64,000 bases of DNA from Chelatococcus asaccharovorans (GTDB lineage Bacteria; Pseudomonadota; Alphaproteobacteria; Rhizobiales; Beijerinckiaceae). The stretch covers positions 880,501-944,500 of the forward strand of contig NZ_QJJK01000001.1 of NCBI RefSeq assembly GCF_003201475.1. Reading direction: 5' to 3'. The first letter of the stretch is position 1; every line of letters begins with the position of its first letter. A program made the position numbers and the translations under genes. The notes under the pieces are model-generated. The model was not told the DNA's origin and searched no databases. It saw nothing but the letters and a program-made list of their open reading frames with translations. Of this stretch, positions 42,853-52,299 are shown piece after piece.

Positions 42853-45800
42853 TCACGGCCGGCTGTCCTGACCTTTCGACAAGACGCGCGTTTTGCGCGA
42901 GCGGCGCAGCTTGTCGGCGAGCGCGCTTACGATCACGAAGAAGACCGGCACGAACATCACGGCAAGCACTGTCGCGCTGATCATGCCGCCGAACACGCCG
43001 GTACCGATCGACTGCTGCGTTTCCTTGCCGGCCCCTTCGGCAACCATGAGCGGGACGATGCCGAGCGTAAAGGCGAGGCTGGTCATCACGATCGGGCGCA
43101 GCCTGAGCCGTGCCGCATCAATCGCGGCCTGCGTGGCGGTCAGGCCGCGGTCGCGGCCGGCCTTGGCGAATTCGACGATCAGGATGGCGTTCTTGGCCGA
43201 AAGCCCGATGATGGTGACGAGGCCGACATTGAAGAACACGTCGTTGGGCATGTCGCGCAGCATGACGGCGACGACCGCGCCGAGTAGGCCGAGCGGAACC
43301 ACCAGCATCACCGAGAGCGGCATCGACCAGCTTTCATAGAGCGCCGCGAGGACGAGGAAGACGACCAGCATGGAGAAGGCGAGCAGCATCGGCGCCTGCG
43401 CGCCCGCTTGCACTTCCTCCAGGGACTGGCCCGTCCACTCGACGGCGAAGCCCGGCGGCAGCCCGCCGGCCAGCCTTTCCATCTCGCGCATCGCCTCGCC
43501 GCTGGAGCGGCCCGGCGCGGCCGAGCCGGTAATCCGAGTTGCAGGGTAGCCATTGTAGCGCACGAGCTGCAGCGGCCCGCTTTCCCATGCGGGCGTGACG
43601 AGCTCGGAGAGCGGCACCGTGTCGCCTGCCGCGTTGCGGACCCGCAATTGCAGCACGTCGTCGAGCTTCATGCGCGCTGCCGCGTCCGCCTGCACGATTA
43701 CCTGCTGTATCCGGCCGAGATTGGGGAAGTCATTGACGTACGAGGAGCCCATCGCCGCGCTCAGCGTATCGGCAATCGTCGTGAAGCCCACTCCGAGCAC
43801 CTGGGCTTTCTGCCGATCGATTTCCAGCCGGATGCGGCTGCCGGAGGGCAGCCCCTCTTCGTAGACGCCGGTGAGGACAGGGCTCCGGGCCGCCGCGGTC
43901 AGGAGCTGCGTCTTCGCAGCGGCGAGCGCGGCGGCGCCCCGGCCAGCGCGATCCTCCAGCCGCAGCGCGAATCCAGAGGTCGTGCCCAACCCCTCAATTG
44001 CTGGCGGCAGCATGCTGATGACGCTGCCCTCGCGGATCGCGCGCGCGGCCACATTGGCCCGCGCGACCTCGTTGGCGGCCGTGGCGCCTTTGCGGAGCTT
44101 CCAGTCTTCCAGCATGGTGTAGATCATCGCGACATTCGCGCCCGCGCCCGAGAAGCCGAACCCCATGATGCTCTCCGTGTGCCTAACGGCCGGCCGGGTG
44201 GCGTTGTGCCGCTCGATTGTCTCGACCGCTTCACGCGTACGGTTCGCCGTAGCGTCCGGCGGGAGCTGAATCGAGGTCAAGAAATAGCCTTGGTCCTCTT
44301 CCGGCAGGAAGGCGGACGGTAGCTTCGCGAAAGCCAGCCCGAGCAGGGCGAGCAGAGCCGTGAAGCCAGCCATCATGCGCAGCGGGCGGCGCACCAGCCC
44401 CGCAACGGAGCGTTCGTAGCGCTGCGTCAGCCGCTCGAAACGCCGGTCGAACCAGCCAAAGAAGCCCTTCTTCGCGCCATGCTCCGGCGACGGCTTTAGT
44501 ATGGTCGCGCACAGGGCCGGGGTCAGCGTCAGGGCCAGGAAAGCGGAGAACAGGATCGACACCGCCATCGCGAGCGCGAACTGGCGGTAAATGACGCCGA
44601 CAGAGCCGGCCGCCAGCGCCATGGGCACGAAGACCGCCGAGAGCACGAGCGTGATGCCGATCACCGCGCCCGTGATCTCGCCCATGGCCTTGCGCGTCGC
44701 GGCACGCGGCGAGAGCCCTTCATACGCCATGATCCGCTCGACGTTCTCGACCACCACGATCGCGTCGTCGACGATGATGCCGATCGCCAGCACCATGCCG
44801 AACATCGTCAGCACGTTGATCGAATAGCCCGCCGCCAGCATCACCGCGAAGGTGCCGAGCAGCGCGATCGGAGCCACGATCGCCGGGATCAGCGTGTAGC
44901 GGATCTTCTGCAGGAACAGGAACATCACCAGGAAGACGAGCGCCATCGCCTCGAACAGGGTCGCGAGCACCTTCTCGATCGATATGCGCACGAAAGGCGC
45001 GGTATCGAAGGGGATCGAATAGGACATGCCCCGCGGCATCGCCTTCGCGAGGTCGGCCATCCGGGCCGCGATGGCCGCGGAGGTCGTCACTGCGTTTGCT
45101 CCGGGCGCGAGCTGCACCGCAAGCGTCGCGACCGGTTTGCCGTTGGAGCGGCTGGCATACATGTAGGATTGCGAACCCAGCTCGACCCTGGCGACCTCGC
45201 CCAGTGTCAGGCTCGATCCGTCTGCATTGGCGCGCAGCACGATCGCCCGGAACTGCTCCGGCGTCCGCAGCCTTCCGTCGACGCCGAGCGGCACGGTGAC
45301 GCGCTGGGTCCCGGTTGTGGGCTCGGCCCCGATCGCGCCCGGCGCGATCTGCACGTTCTGCTGGGCGATCGCGGCGGTGACGTCGCCGAAGGCGAGCGCA
45401 TGGGCCGAGAGCTTGGCGGGATCGATCCAGACCCGCATCGCGCGCTCGGTGGTGAAGAGCTGGACGCGCCCGACGCCCGCAACGCGCTTGAGCTCGTCGG
45501 CGACGTTCCGCACAGCGTAGTCGCCGAGCGTCGCCTCGTCGTGCTTCCCGTCGGGCGATTCAATATCCAACAGCAGCAGGAAGCCCGAGGCGACAGCCTC
45601 GACCGTCAGGCCGAGCTGCCGCACCGCCTGCGGCAGGCGCGGCTCGACCGCCTTTAGTCGGTTCTGCACGTCGACCTGCGCCAGTTCGGGGCTAGTACCC
45701 GGTTTGAACGTCGCCGTGATCGTCGCGGAACCCGAGGTGTCGGCGGAGCTTTCGAAATAGAGCATGTTGCGCACGCTCGAGAGCTCGCGCTCAATCAAGC

Positions 45801-45987
45801 CGACCACGCCGTCGTTTATCGTCTGCGGCGAGGCGCCGGGATAGGTCGCATAGATGCTGATGCCGGGCGGCGCGATGGCGGGATAGCGTTCCGTCGGAAG
45901 CTGCGGGATGGCGATGGCGCCGACGAGCGCGATCGTGATCGCGATCACCCAGGCGAAGACCTGACGGTCGATGAAGAAGCCGGACAT
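42853..45987 (-). CDS. RND-family multidrug efflux pump inner-membrane subunit (HAE1, AcrB/MexB-like)
   Basis: A 1044-aa pump from ATG 45987 (MSGFFIDRQVFAWVIAITIA), the normal length. Landmarks are YPAIAPPGISIYATYPGA, the helix-4 proton-relay acids in GIIVDDAIVVVENVERIM, LPSAFLPEEDQGYFL and a C-terminal GLSAKNAILIVEFAK. The start overlaps the adaptor stop by one base. No outer-membrane gene is in this unit, so it must borrow a TolC homologue, possibly the one at 35819-37285. Confidence 0.95.
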   Translation of the reverse strand: MSGFFIDRQVFAWVIAITIALVGAIAIPQLPTERYPAIAPPGISIYATYPGASPQTINDGVVGLIERELSSVRNMLYFESSADTSGSATITATFKPGTSPELAQVDVQNRLKAVEPRLPQAVRQLGLTVEAVASGFLLLLDIESPDGKHDEATLGDYAVRNVADELKRVAGVGRVQLFTTERAMRVWIDPAKLSAHALAFGDVTAAIAQQNVQIAPGAIGAEPTTGTQRVTVPLGVDGRLRTPEQFRAIVLRANADGSSLTLGEVARVELGSQSYMYASRSNGKPVATLAVQLAPGANAVTTSAAIAARMADLAKAMPRGMSYSIPFDTAPFVRISIEKVLATLFEAMALVFLVMFLFLQKIRYTLIPAIVAPIALLGTFAVMLAAGYSINVLTMFGMVLAIGIIVDDAIVVVENVERIMAYEGLSPRAATRKAMGEITGAVIGITLVLSAVFVPMALAAGSVGVIYRQFALAMAVSILFSAFLALTLTPALCATILKPSPEHGAKKGFFGWFDRRFERLTQRYERSVAGLVRRPLRMMAGFTALLALLGLAFAKLPSAFLPEEDQGYFLTSIQLPPDATANRTREAVETIERHNATRPAVRHTESIMGFGFSGAGANVAMIYTMLEDWKLRKGATAANEVARANVAARAIREGSVISMLPPAIEGLGTTSGFALRLEDRAGRGAAALAAAKTQLLTAAARSPVLTGVYEEGLPSGSRIRLEIDRQKAQVLGVGFTTIADTLSAAMGSSYVNDFPNLGRIQQVIVQADAAARMKLDDVLQLRVRNAAGDTVPLSELVTPAWESGPLQLVRYNGYPATRITGSAAPGRSSGEAMREMERLAGGLPPGFAVEWTGQSLEEVQAGAQAPMLLAFSMLVVFLVLAALYESWSMPLSVMLVVPLGLLGAVVAVMLRDMPNDVFFNVGLVTIIGLSAKNAILIVEFAKAGRDRGLTATQAAIDAARLRLRPIVMTSLAFTLGIVPLMVAEGAGKETQQSIGTGVFGGMISATVLAVMFVPVFFVIVSALADKLRRSRKTRVLSKGQDSRP

Positions 45988-47156
45988 CAGCGCTGCGGAT
46001 CCACACCGGCGATGCGCTCCGCGCGCCACGGCATGGCTTTAACCTGCATGCCCGGCTGCAGCCGGTCCTGGCCCTCGACGATGACCTGATCGCCGGGGCT
46101 GAGGCCGCTCTCGATGACGATCCGCCCGTCGACCTCGGCACCGGTCGTGATCGTTTGCAGGCGCATCTGGCCGTCATCGGCGACCAAGGCGACCTGCGCG
46201 ATACCGTTGCCGTCACGTTTCACCGCTTGGAGGGGCACTAGCAGTGCATCCGACCGCCTCTCGCGCGGCAGTCTGGCGCGCACGAACATGCCCGGCAGCA
46301 GGAAACGCTCTGGATTGGCCGCCTCGACCCGCACAATCACTTCACTGGTCCCCGGGTCGACGCCGATGCCGGAGAAGAGCAGCTTCCCAGTGACGGGATA
46401 GGGCTGCCCGTCGCCCGAGAGAATCTCCACGGTGGCACCATCGTCCCGGCTGCCGGCGCGCGCCAGATCGCGAAGCTCGTCCAACCGGCGCGCCGGCTGG
46501 CGCAAATCGATATAGACGCGGTCGATCTGCTGCACGACCGCCAGCGGCGACGTGCTGACCACCGCCAGCGCCCCTTCGCTCGCCAGCGCCTGATCGATTC
46601 GACCAGCGATCGGCGAGCGGATGGTGGTGAAGCCAAGATCGAGCCTGCGGCGCTCCAGCGCGGCCCGGCTCTGGGCCACATCCGCCGCGGCCTGCGCCCG
46701 AAGCGCCAACGCGTCCTCATGCGCCTGCCGGCTGGCTGCATGGGTCTTGAGCAAGGTTTCGATCCGCCCAACCTGTATCTCCGCTCGGCTCAGCACAGAC
46801 TCGGTCCGCTGTAGGGCCGCGGCAGCCATCGCCGTCTCGGCCGCGAAAGGGGCGGGATCGAGCTGGAACAGAGGCTGCCCGGCCGCGACCTCGCTGCCTT
46901 GGCGGAAGAGGCTCTCCCGGATGACGCCACCGACCTGCGGCCTAATCTCGGCGGTGCGAAAAGCCACGACGCGGCCGGGCAGGAGATCGGAGATCGACAC
47001 GCTCTCCGGGCGTAGCCGGATCACTGAAACCTCGGCCGGGGCTTCGCGCTCCGGAGGCTGCTCATCCTGGCAGGATGACAGGATGAGCGCTGCGGCGAGC
47101 AGGAACAGACGATGGAGCCGCGGCGCGCGGCTTGGAGAGTGTGAGCCTTGTCTCAT
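45987..47156 (-). CDS. RND efflux periplasmic adaptor lipoprotein (AcrA/MexA-like)
   Basis: A 389-aa adaptor from ATG 47156. The leader HRLFLLAAALILSSC ends in a lipobox. Typical segments follow: VGGVIRESLFRQGSEVAAGQ, LFQLDPAPFAAE, a coiled coil (about 95-165), TIRSPIAGRIDQALASEGAL, and DGRIVIESGLSPGDQVIVEG at the end. It is the first gene of the RND pair. The DNA upstream is transposase wreckage, so its promoter region may have been remodelled. Confidence 0.93.
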   Translation of the reverse strand: MRQGSHSPSRAPRLHRLFLLAAALILSSCQDEQPPEREAPAEVSVIRLRPESVSISDLLPGRVVAFRTAEIRPQVGGVIRESLFRQGSEVAAGQPLFQLDPAPFAAETAMAAAALQRTESVLSRAEIQVGRIETLLKTHAASRQAHEDALALRAQAAADVAQSRAALERRRLDLGFTTIRSPIAGRIDQALASEGALAVVSTSPLAVVQQIDRVYIDLRQPARRLDELRDLARAGSRDDGATVEILSGDGQPYPVTGKLLFSGIGVDPGTSEVIVRVEAANPERFLLPGMFVRARLPRERRSDALLVPLQAVKRDGNGIAQVALVADDGQMRLQTITTGAEVDGRIVIESGLSPGDQVIVEGQDRLQPGMQVKAMPWRAERIAGVDPQR

Positions 47157-47463
47157 GCACTGCGCTATCGGCCAGCTTGATTGCCAGGAGATTACGGTGG
47201 CGGGGCGCCAACCAGGCAAAGCGGAACTCCTTTGCCTACGTGACATGTGCGCGGCAAGCGAGCTGCCAAAGCCGTGGGTTTTTTTGCCGCCTGAGGAGTT
47301 TTTCTCTTCAAGGTCACACCAACGACCTCGTGCTCTACCGCAACTTCAATGACCACGCGTCCATCGGGATCGAAGAGGCAGCCGCAGCTGGCGGCGTTCT
47401 TCGCCAGCTCATGAGAACGAAGTCCGACTGTGAGCGCCCTTTTCCGACCGGCGGATCGTCTCC

Positions 47464-47600
47464 CGCGTAGCGATTTCATCGACCAGCCCATCACCCGGCG
47501 GGAGAGCAGGTCAACGACGGCGGAAACGCAGAGCCAACCGTCGGCGGTCCAGATGTAGTAAAGTCGACGATCCACTTCTGGCGCGTCAAGAGATCCATAC
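47464..47600 (-). mobile_element. IS3-family transposase OrfB remnant with frameshift
   Basis: One frame reads MDLLTRQKWIVDFT and the next YIWTADGWLCVSAVVDLL then SRRVMGWSM. Together these give the first catalytic Asp region of IS3-family transposases (usually WVxDFTYIxTxEGWLYLA). The frame break lies between DFT and YIW. Neither end of the gene is recognisable, so this is an inactive fragment upstream of the RND operon. Confidence 0.8.
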
Positions 47601-47721
47601 AACGCCAGGGCACGTCTCCGCCCCTCAGTCTCGGGTTCAGCCGCTGGACAGCCCTCAAGCCGGCGTGGCGGATGGTGGCCATGTTGGCCATGTTGGCCGG
47701 TCCGTGCTCGGTACGCAGGCG

Positions 47722-47910
47722 CATGAGGTCGTCGTGGAAGACGACATCGAGAACCACGAATGCCCCTGCTGCCGCAACGAGCTGCACAGGATCGGTGAAG
47801 ACGTGAGCGAGCGGCTGGATATCGTGCCGGCGCAGCTGCGCGTGATCGTCGTGCGTCGGCCCGGATATGGCTGCCGTGCCTGCGAGGAGGTCGTCGTGCA
47901 GGCTGCGGGA
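47722..47910 (+). mobile_element. IS66-family transposase zinc-finger remnant
   Basis: The frame reads VVVEDDIENHECPCCRNELH, then RIGEDVSERLDIVPAQLRVI and GYGCRACEEVVVQA. The CPCC and CRAC cysteine pairs are the zinc-binding N-terminal domain of IS66 TnpC. Both ends are degenerate. It lies head to head with the IS3 fragment. Confidence 0.85.
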
Positions 47911-48307
47911 GCGCGCGCCGCGCGGCGGCCGGCAATGGCCCGCCTCCTCCGTGAAATCGCTCCTGGATCTTGCGCGGCGGCTTGGCGTGATCGTGCCATA
48001 AGCGCGGAAAGCTCAAGATTGAGCGGATGCGCGGTTGATGGTGAGCCTCGGAGGCTCCGGCTCTCGGAATCGGCGGCTTTCATGTAGCAGTTGCGCTCTT
48101 TTAGTTGATGCTACGGCGCGAGAACGGACACAGAAGGCGATGCAACGCATTTACTGCGTAGATCAGGCTTCGTCCCTTGGATCCATGAAGGCTACTTCCA
48201 CATGCAATTTTTGCTGTGCATGGGCCAAGATGGCGAGTACGTGGCTGCGTCGGGCGGATGCAATTTCAGGACAATCACGCGTTCAGCCACTGCCCCCCTG
48301 CCCCATC
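47911..48307. other. Non-coding remnant region
   Basis: No recognisable gene on either strand. The composition is mixed and less GC-biased than the flanks. It is probably leftover insertion-sequence DNA between the IS66 fragment and the toxin gene. Confidence 0.4.
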
Positions 48308-48712
48308 TCACGACGCTGGCGAAACTAGCTCCACCGTTGGAAAGTATGTCCGATAGCGCTTTAGATCTCGCGTCAACAAAGGCAGACCTTGAACCGCTGC
48401 ATGGGCTCCAATGAAGAAGTCCGGCAACACTCCGGTTCCGGATCCACCTGCCGTGCGATAGTGTGTGAACACCTTGCCGGCCAAAAACAGGGCTGACCGA
48501 GGGATGGGGATAAGTTCCAAGCCCGCGTCTTCAATGAAGGCATCAAGCCCTTCTATGCGATCGTAGCGAACCGATAGCTCTGCATACACAACATCGTTGA
48601 TCATCAATGGACCCGCGAGAGAAGCAGTTTCAAGCTGCTCGATCGACCAATCTGCCCAGTCTTGATCATTCGTCACAAGATCGAGCAGGACGTTGGTATC
48701 AACGAGCGTCAC
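48308..48712 (-). CDS. VapC-like PIN-domain ribonuclease toxin
   Basis: A 134-aa PIN-domain protein starting at GTG 48712, overlapping the antitoxin stop (GTGA). Acidic active-site residues are visible in VDTNVLLDLV, VVYAELSVRYD, and PDFFIGAHA followed by LLTRDLKRYRTYFP. VapC toxins cleave specific RNAs and are held inactive by the adjacent antitoxin. Confidence 0.88.
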   Translation of the reverse strand: MTLVDTNVLLDLVTNDQDWADWSIEQLETASLAGPLMINDVVYAELSVRYDRIEGLDAFIEDAGLELIPIPRSALFLAGKVFTHYRTAGGSGTGVLPDFFIGAHAAVQGLPLLTRDLKRYRTYFPTVELVSPAS

Positions 48713-48942
48713 GCTTCACCACGCGTGAGCGCCATGATCGCATCCGTATCAAGTCCCTTGCCCGCGTGCCCCCTGAGCCGCCGGAACCGGCTGGGGGGTA
48801 TGTCCGTGTCCGCTTTGGTGAGCACCACGCTGCCATCAGCAGCCCTCCGGAAAGCCACCTTGCTTCCTGGAGCAATTCCAAGCAGATCCCTGACCGCTTT
48901 CGGGATTGTGACCTGCCCCTTGGACGTCACCGTGCTCGTCAT
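48709..48942 (-). CDS. VapB-like AbrB/MazE-fold antitoxin
   Basis: A 77-aa protein beginning with the swapped-hairpin AbrB motif STVTSKGQVTIPKAVRDLLG, then GSKVAFRRAADGSVVL, with a C-terminal toxin-binding tail GLDTDAIMALTRGE. It is upstream of and coupled to the PIN-domain toxin and should autoregulate the pair. Confidence 0.88.
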   Translation of the reverse strand: MTSTVTSKGQVTIPKAVRDLLGIAPGSKVAFRRAADGSVVLTKADTDIPPSRFRRLRGHAGKGLDTDAIMALTRGEA

Positions 48943-49091
48943 AACCTCAATCCTGTAATGCCGGTTTCGTTGAAGGTATTACTTCGGCGCTCCGGATTCA
49001 AGTCGACGTCATCGACCGACCGTTCCCACATTCCGCTGTTCGATCTCAAGACCCTGCGCGACGGCACAGCAGGCACGGCCAGCTTGGCGCC

Positions 49092-49364
49092 TTGATCCGC
49101 TCCTCTGACGTGCCCCACGGCAAGAGCGAGATCTTCAATCCGATCACCGTGCTCGAGGCCGCCGAGACCGAGGCCTGGTATGCGCAGGGCAATGGCGATG
49201 CCTGCGTCGGCTGGCCGGCGCCCGGCGTCGAGATCGCGATCCATGACGAGAATGGTCACCCCCTCCCGCCCGGCGAAACCGGCGAGGTGATGATCCGCGC
49301 GCAGCATCTGATGACCGGCTACGTCACGACGGAGGGCTTCCGCCCGATCCGCGCGGACGGCTAA
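49092..49364 (+). pseudogene. Fragment of an acyl-CoA synthetase (AMP-binding enzyme)
   Basis: The translation includes CVGWPAPGVEIAIHDENGHP and LPPGETGEVMIRAQHLMTGY, which match the late AMP-binding core (GxPxPGxEv..., GExGEixxR...GY). The ATP-binding P-loop and the C-terminal lysine domain are missing, so only about 70 residues of a family member of more than 500 remain. It is unrelated in position to the intact ligase at 52300 and shows another rearrangement in this zone. Confidence 0.75.
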
Positions 49365-49545
49365 GGCGCCGTACCGAACGGCGCCAATCCATGCCCCTTG
49401 ATTTTGCATGCTCTCGGTAGATCGACGCCTGTGGATTCACACGCCTCAACACGTTGCATTGAAAGGCGTTCAGCTCATCGAAGACGCGTAAAAAGGCCGA
49501 ATGTTTCGCGGGCCTGGTCAATCTGATACGGCGAGGTTGCGCCGC

Positions 49546-49881
49546 TTAAGCCGTGGCAGCTTCCTCGATTGTCTTGGCAAGCCATTCGTCCATGCTCCGG
49601 CCCTCGGCTGCGGCACGCAACGCGGCTGCCTCATGCACCTTTGGCGGGACGCGGAGGACGAACTTCCCCGAGAACTTCCGCGTCGGCTCGATGCCCCTCT
49701 CGGCGCATACCTCGAGGAAGGTCTCGAGCGAGCGGCGGCCCTCTGCCTCGAGATCCTTCACATTGTCGGCGTAGAAGTCTGCCCCGCCTGTCAGGTCCAG
49801 GAACTCGCCCCGGAACATCTGAATGTCAGGGTCGAACGACACGACAGCCTTATGGCCATCGATCTCGATCACGTCCTTCAT
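49546..49881 (-). CDS. HicB-family antitoxin-like protein without adjacent HicA
   Basis: About 111 aa from ATG 49881, preceded by GGAG at seven bases; an ATG three bases earlier is also possible. The N-terminal RNase H-like part contains GHKAVVSFDPDIQMFRGEFL, and the C-terminal part is a ribbon-helix-helix type domain: GKFVLRVPPKVHEAAALRAA, then EGRSMDEWLAKTIEEA. No HicA-type dsRBD toxin is readable on either side, so this is an orphan regulator or the survivor of a broken pair. Confidence 0.8.
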   Translation of the reverse strand: MKDVIEIDGHKAVVSFDPDIQMFRGEFLDLTGGADFYADNVKDLEAEGRRSLETFLEVCAERGIEPTRKFSGKFVLRVPPKVHEAAALRAAAEGRSMDEWLAKTIEEAATA

Positions 49882-50007
49882 CATTTCACTCCATGGCTTG
49901 TGAGCCATCGCGATATGACCGTAGATTACCACCTCGGTTCCAAAGGCTGATTGCGCTGACTTGTCTGGATCTGGGACTGCCCGGTCCAATGCTCACGCTG
50001 CTCATTC

Positions 50008-50023
50008 ATTATCGATAGATAGG
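50008..50023. promoter_or_regulatory. Imperfect palindrome, likely TetR operator, before the acyl-CoA dehydrogenase operon
   Basis: ATTATCGATAGATAGG matches 13 of 16 positions of the perfect palindrome at 62105-62120. It lies 60 bp upstream of the start at 50084. The TetR gene at 58279-58989 is the probable reader. Confidence 0.55.
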
Positions 50024-50083
50024 TGATTTTTCTCCTTCCTTTGCACCAACTTGTCGCATCAATGGTTGCGACTGGTGCAGGAT

Positions 50084-51247
50084 ATGGATTTCGCTCTTTC
50101 GCCGGAACACGCGGCATTTCGAGACACAGTTCGCCGCTGGGTCGATGCCGAGATGCCGAAATCGCTGGCACGTGAGTTGGAGCGCGACGAGGGGCACTAT
50201 CCTTTCGAGCTTTGGGACAGGTTTACGGATGCCGGCTTCCATGGCCTCGGGATAGACGAGGAATATGGTGGACTGGGCGGTGATGTGCTCATGCAATCCA
50301 TCTTCGCGCGGGAGGTATCCCGTTCGCTCGCGGGGCTGCTGCTCGTTTGGATGCCTACGTCTTTCGCCGGCGCCAAATCGATCGGCTCATACGGAACGCC
50401 GGAGCAAAAGCGCGACTTTCTCCCGAAGATCGCGGCGGGGGATTGCCGCGTTTCCATCGGCTTCACCGAGCCGGGGGGCGGCACGGACGTCCTTGGCGCG
50501 CTCAGGACCTTCGCGGAGCGGACGGAGGGCGGCTGGATCATCAATGGCGAGAAGACATGGTGCACAGGCGCCCATGTCGCGGACTACATCCTTCTTCTCG
50601 CGCGCACCGACAAGAACGTCGAGAAGCGGCATCACGGCGTGACCCTGTTCTTCCTGCCGGCGAAGAGCCGTGGGGTCAGCACCCGTCTTCTGCCAAAGCT
50701 TGGAATGCGATCGATCGGTTCGTGCTCGGTCACGCTGCAGGACGTATTTGTTCCCGACCACCTGGTTCTCGGCGAGCCGGGTTGTGCCTGGTACATGCTT
50801 CTGCCAACGCTCAACAACGAGCGGATACTGGTGGGTGCCCAATGTCTCGGCACCATCGATGCGGTCCTGGAGGACGCGGTCGACTACGCGAAGACGCGCA
50901 AGGCCTTTGGCCGGCCGATCGGGCAGTTCCAGGCGATACAGCATTACATCGCCGACATCGCCACCTGGCAGCAGCAGACCGAGCTGATGCTGCACTACAC
51001 GGCCTGGCTGCAGAGTAACAACATGCCCTGTGGTCAGCAGGCCAACATGTTGAAAATGATGGCGTCCGAGGCGGTCGGGCGGGCGGCGGATCTCGGCATT
51101 CAGATCCTCGGAGGCATGGGGTACTCTGCGGAGACCGATATGCAGCGCTATTGGCGCGATCACCGCATCCTCCGCATTTCTCCCATTAGCAATGAAATGG
51201 TGCGCAATTCGATTGCCGAGAGTTTCGGTCTGCCGAGGTCTTTCTAA
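50084..51247 (+). CDS. Acyl-CoA dehydrogenase
   Basis: A 387-aa flavoprotein from ATG 50084 (MDFALSPEHAAFRDTVRRWV). The FAD/substrate segments are FTEPGGGTDVLGALRTFAER and GWIINGEKTWCTGAHVADYI, and the C-terminal helical domain has YAKTRKAFGRPIGQFQAIQH and QILGGMGYSAETDMQRYWRD. The usual catalytic IYEGT near the end is replaced by ISPISNEMVRN, so the base may be elsewhere, as in isovaleryl- or citronellyl-CoA-type enzymes. It probably introduces the double bond in the ligase product encoded downstream. Confidence 0.9.
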   Translation: MDFALSPEHAAFRDTVRRWVDAEMPKSLARELERDEGHYPFELWDRFTDAGFHGLGIDEEYGGLGGDVLMQSIFAREVSRSLAGLLLVWMPTSFAGAKSIGSYGTPEQKRDFLPKIAAGDCRVSIGFTEPGGGTDVLGALRTFAERTEGGWIINGEKTWCTGAHVADYILLLARTDKNVEKRHHGVTLFFLPAKSRGVSTRLLPKLGMRSIGSCSVTLQDVFVPDHLVLGEPGCAWYMLLPTLNNERILVGAQCLGTIDAVLEDAVDYAKTRKAFGRPIGQFQAIQHYIADIATWQQQTELMLHYTAWLQSNNMPCGQQANMLKMMASEAVGRAADLGIQILGGMGYSAETDMQRYWRDHRILRISPISNEMVRNSIAESFGLPRSF

Positions 51248-51274
51248 TAAGCCCTGTTCCAGTCGGAGATTGTT

Positions 51275-51766
51275 ATGGCCTCAGGCCCCTTCGCCCACGT
51301 CTGTCTTCTTGTGAATGACCTTGATTCTGCTATCGCGAACTGGACGAAAATTCTCCAGGTCTTGGACCCGCAGCAGCTTGAAAGGCCCATCGTCAGGTAT
51401 GAGTCCTTCGGAGGCGGCGAAGACGCGGGTCTTCGCTGGGCCTGCTTTGTCGCCGACCACGGGACAGAAATCCAGCTGATGCAGCCCGCTCCAGGAACAC
51501 CGCTGTTCGAGCGGCTGCAGCAGCGTGGCGAACATGTGCACCATCTCTGCTTTACCACCGCCGACGTGCCTGGCGCGCTCGACGAACTCGAAGCCAAGGG
51601 AATCAAGCTGCCAACCAAGCAACTCTTCTATGATGAGGAGGAGAAATGGCAGAAGTGGGGGTGGGCGTCGGCCAGGAGCGCCCACGGTGTGCTCATCGAG
51701 ATTGCCTCGCCTTACGAGACACATGACGACGGCCGCTGGTATCCGGCGGGGAGCGCCAAGACGTGA
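51275..51766 (+). CDS. VOC-superfamily protein (glyoxalase/methylmalonyl-CoA epimerase-like)
   Basis: A 163-aa protein with two beta-alpha-beta modules: HVCLLVNDLDSAIANWTKIL near the start, and HVHHLCFTTADVPGALDELE in the middle, then HGVLIEIASPYETHDD. His and Glu residues in these places fit the metal site of the superfamily. It follows the dehydrogenase by 27 bases. An epimerase or lyase acting on a CoA thioester is plausible but not shown. Confidence 0.8.
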   Translation: MASGPFAHVCLLVNDLDSAIANWTKILQVLDPQQLERPIVRYESFGGGEDAGLRWACFVADHGTEIQLMQPAPGTPLFERLQQRGEHVHHLCFTTADVPGALDELEAKGIKLPTKQLFYDEEEKWQKWGWASARSAHGVLIEIASPYETHDDGRWYPAGSAKT

Positions 51767-51871
51767 CGTGAAGCGGCTTCGCAGCCTGGGCGGCGACAGA
51801 CAGCGGTTGATGATCTGGCGGTCGCCGATCGTTCGGTTGGGTCGTCGGGTTCAACATGGGAGGAGGACGAC

Positions 51872-52291
51872 GTGCAGGGCCTGGATCTCCTTGTGGCGGA
51901 GCGCGCATGCGAGCGCCTCATGATCGAATATTGTGCGTGTGTGGACATGCGTGACTTCGACAAGCTTGTCGGGCTTTTCACGCAGGATGGCGTGCTCAAG
52001 AGGCCCGACGGCGAATTTGCGGGTCACGCCGCGATCGCCGCGTTCTTCGCCAAATTGACAACGGATCCCCTCGTCCACGTTTGCAGTAATATGCTTATCC
52101 ATATCGACAGCCCGCATGCCGGCCGCGCGACGTCATATGTCACGGTCTTCCGCAGCTATGGTGAGAATGCCGACGGACTGCCGAAGCTCGAGGCGCCCTA
52201 TGTGGTGGCCAAATACGTGGACCGCTTCGCGGTCGAGGATGGCGCGTGGAAGATCGCTTTCCGCGACACGATATTCGCCGCCAAGATATAG
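51872..52291 (+). CDS. SnoaL/NTF2-like fold protein
   Basis: A 139-aa protein starting at GTG 51872, with a strong AGGAGG six bases before it that decides the start. The sequence ERACERLMIEYCACVDMRDF, then LFTQDGVLKRPDGEFAGHAA and FAVEDGAWKIAFRDTIFAAK, is that of the SnoaL-like NTF2 fold (ketosteroid isomerase/dehydratase relatives). It ends nine bases before the ligase. It may isomerise or hydrate a pathway intermediate, or bind a ligand. Confidence 0.78.
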   Translation: MQGLDLLVAERACERLMIEYCACVDMRDFDKLVGLFTQDGVLKRPDGEFAGHAAIAAFFAKLTTDPLVHVCSNMLIHIDSPHAGRATSYVTVFRSYGENADGLPKLEAPYVVAKYVDRFAVEDGAWKIAFRDTIFAAKI

Positions 52292-52299
52292 GTGCGCCC

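Noticed and set aside
42035-42856. A 273-codon - strand frame opposite the GNAT acetyltransferase
   Set aside because: The + strand frame matches GNAT motifs, and this frame is its antisense reflection without domain signals.
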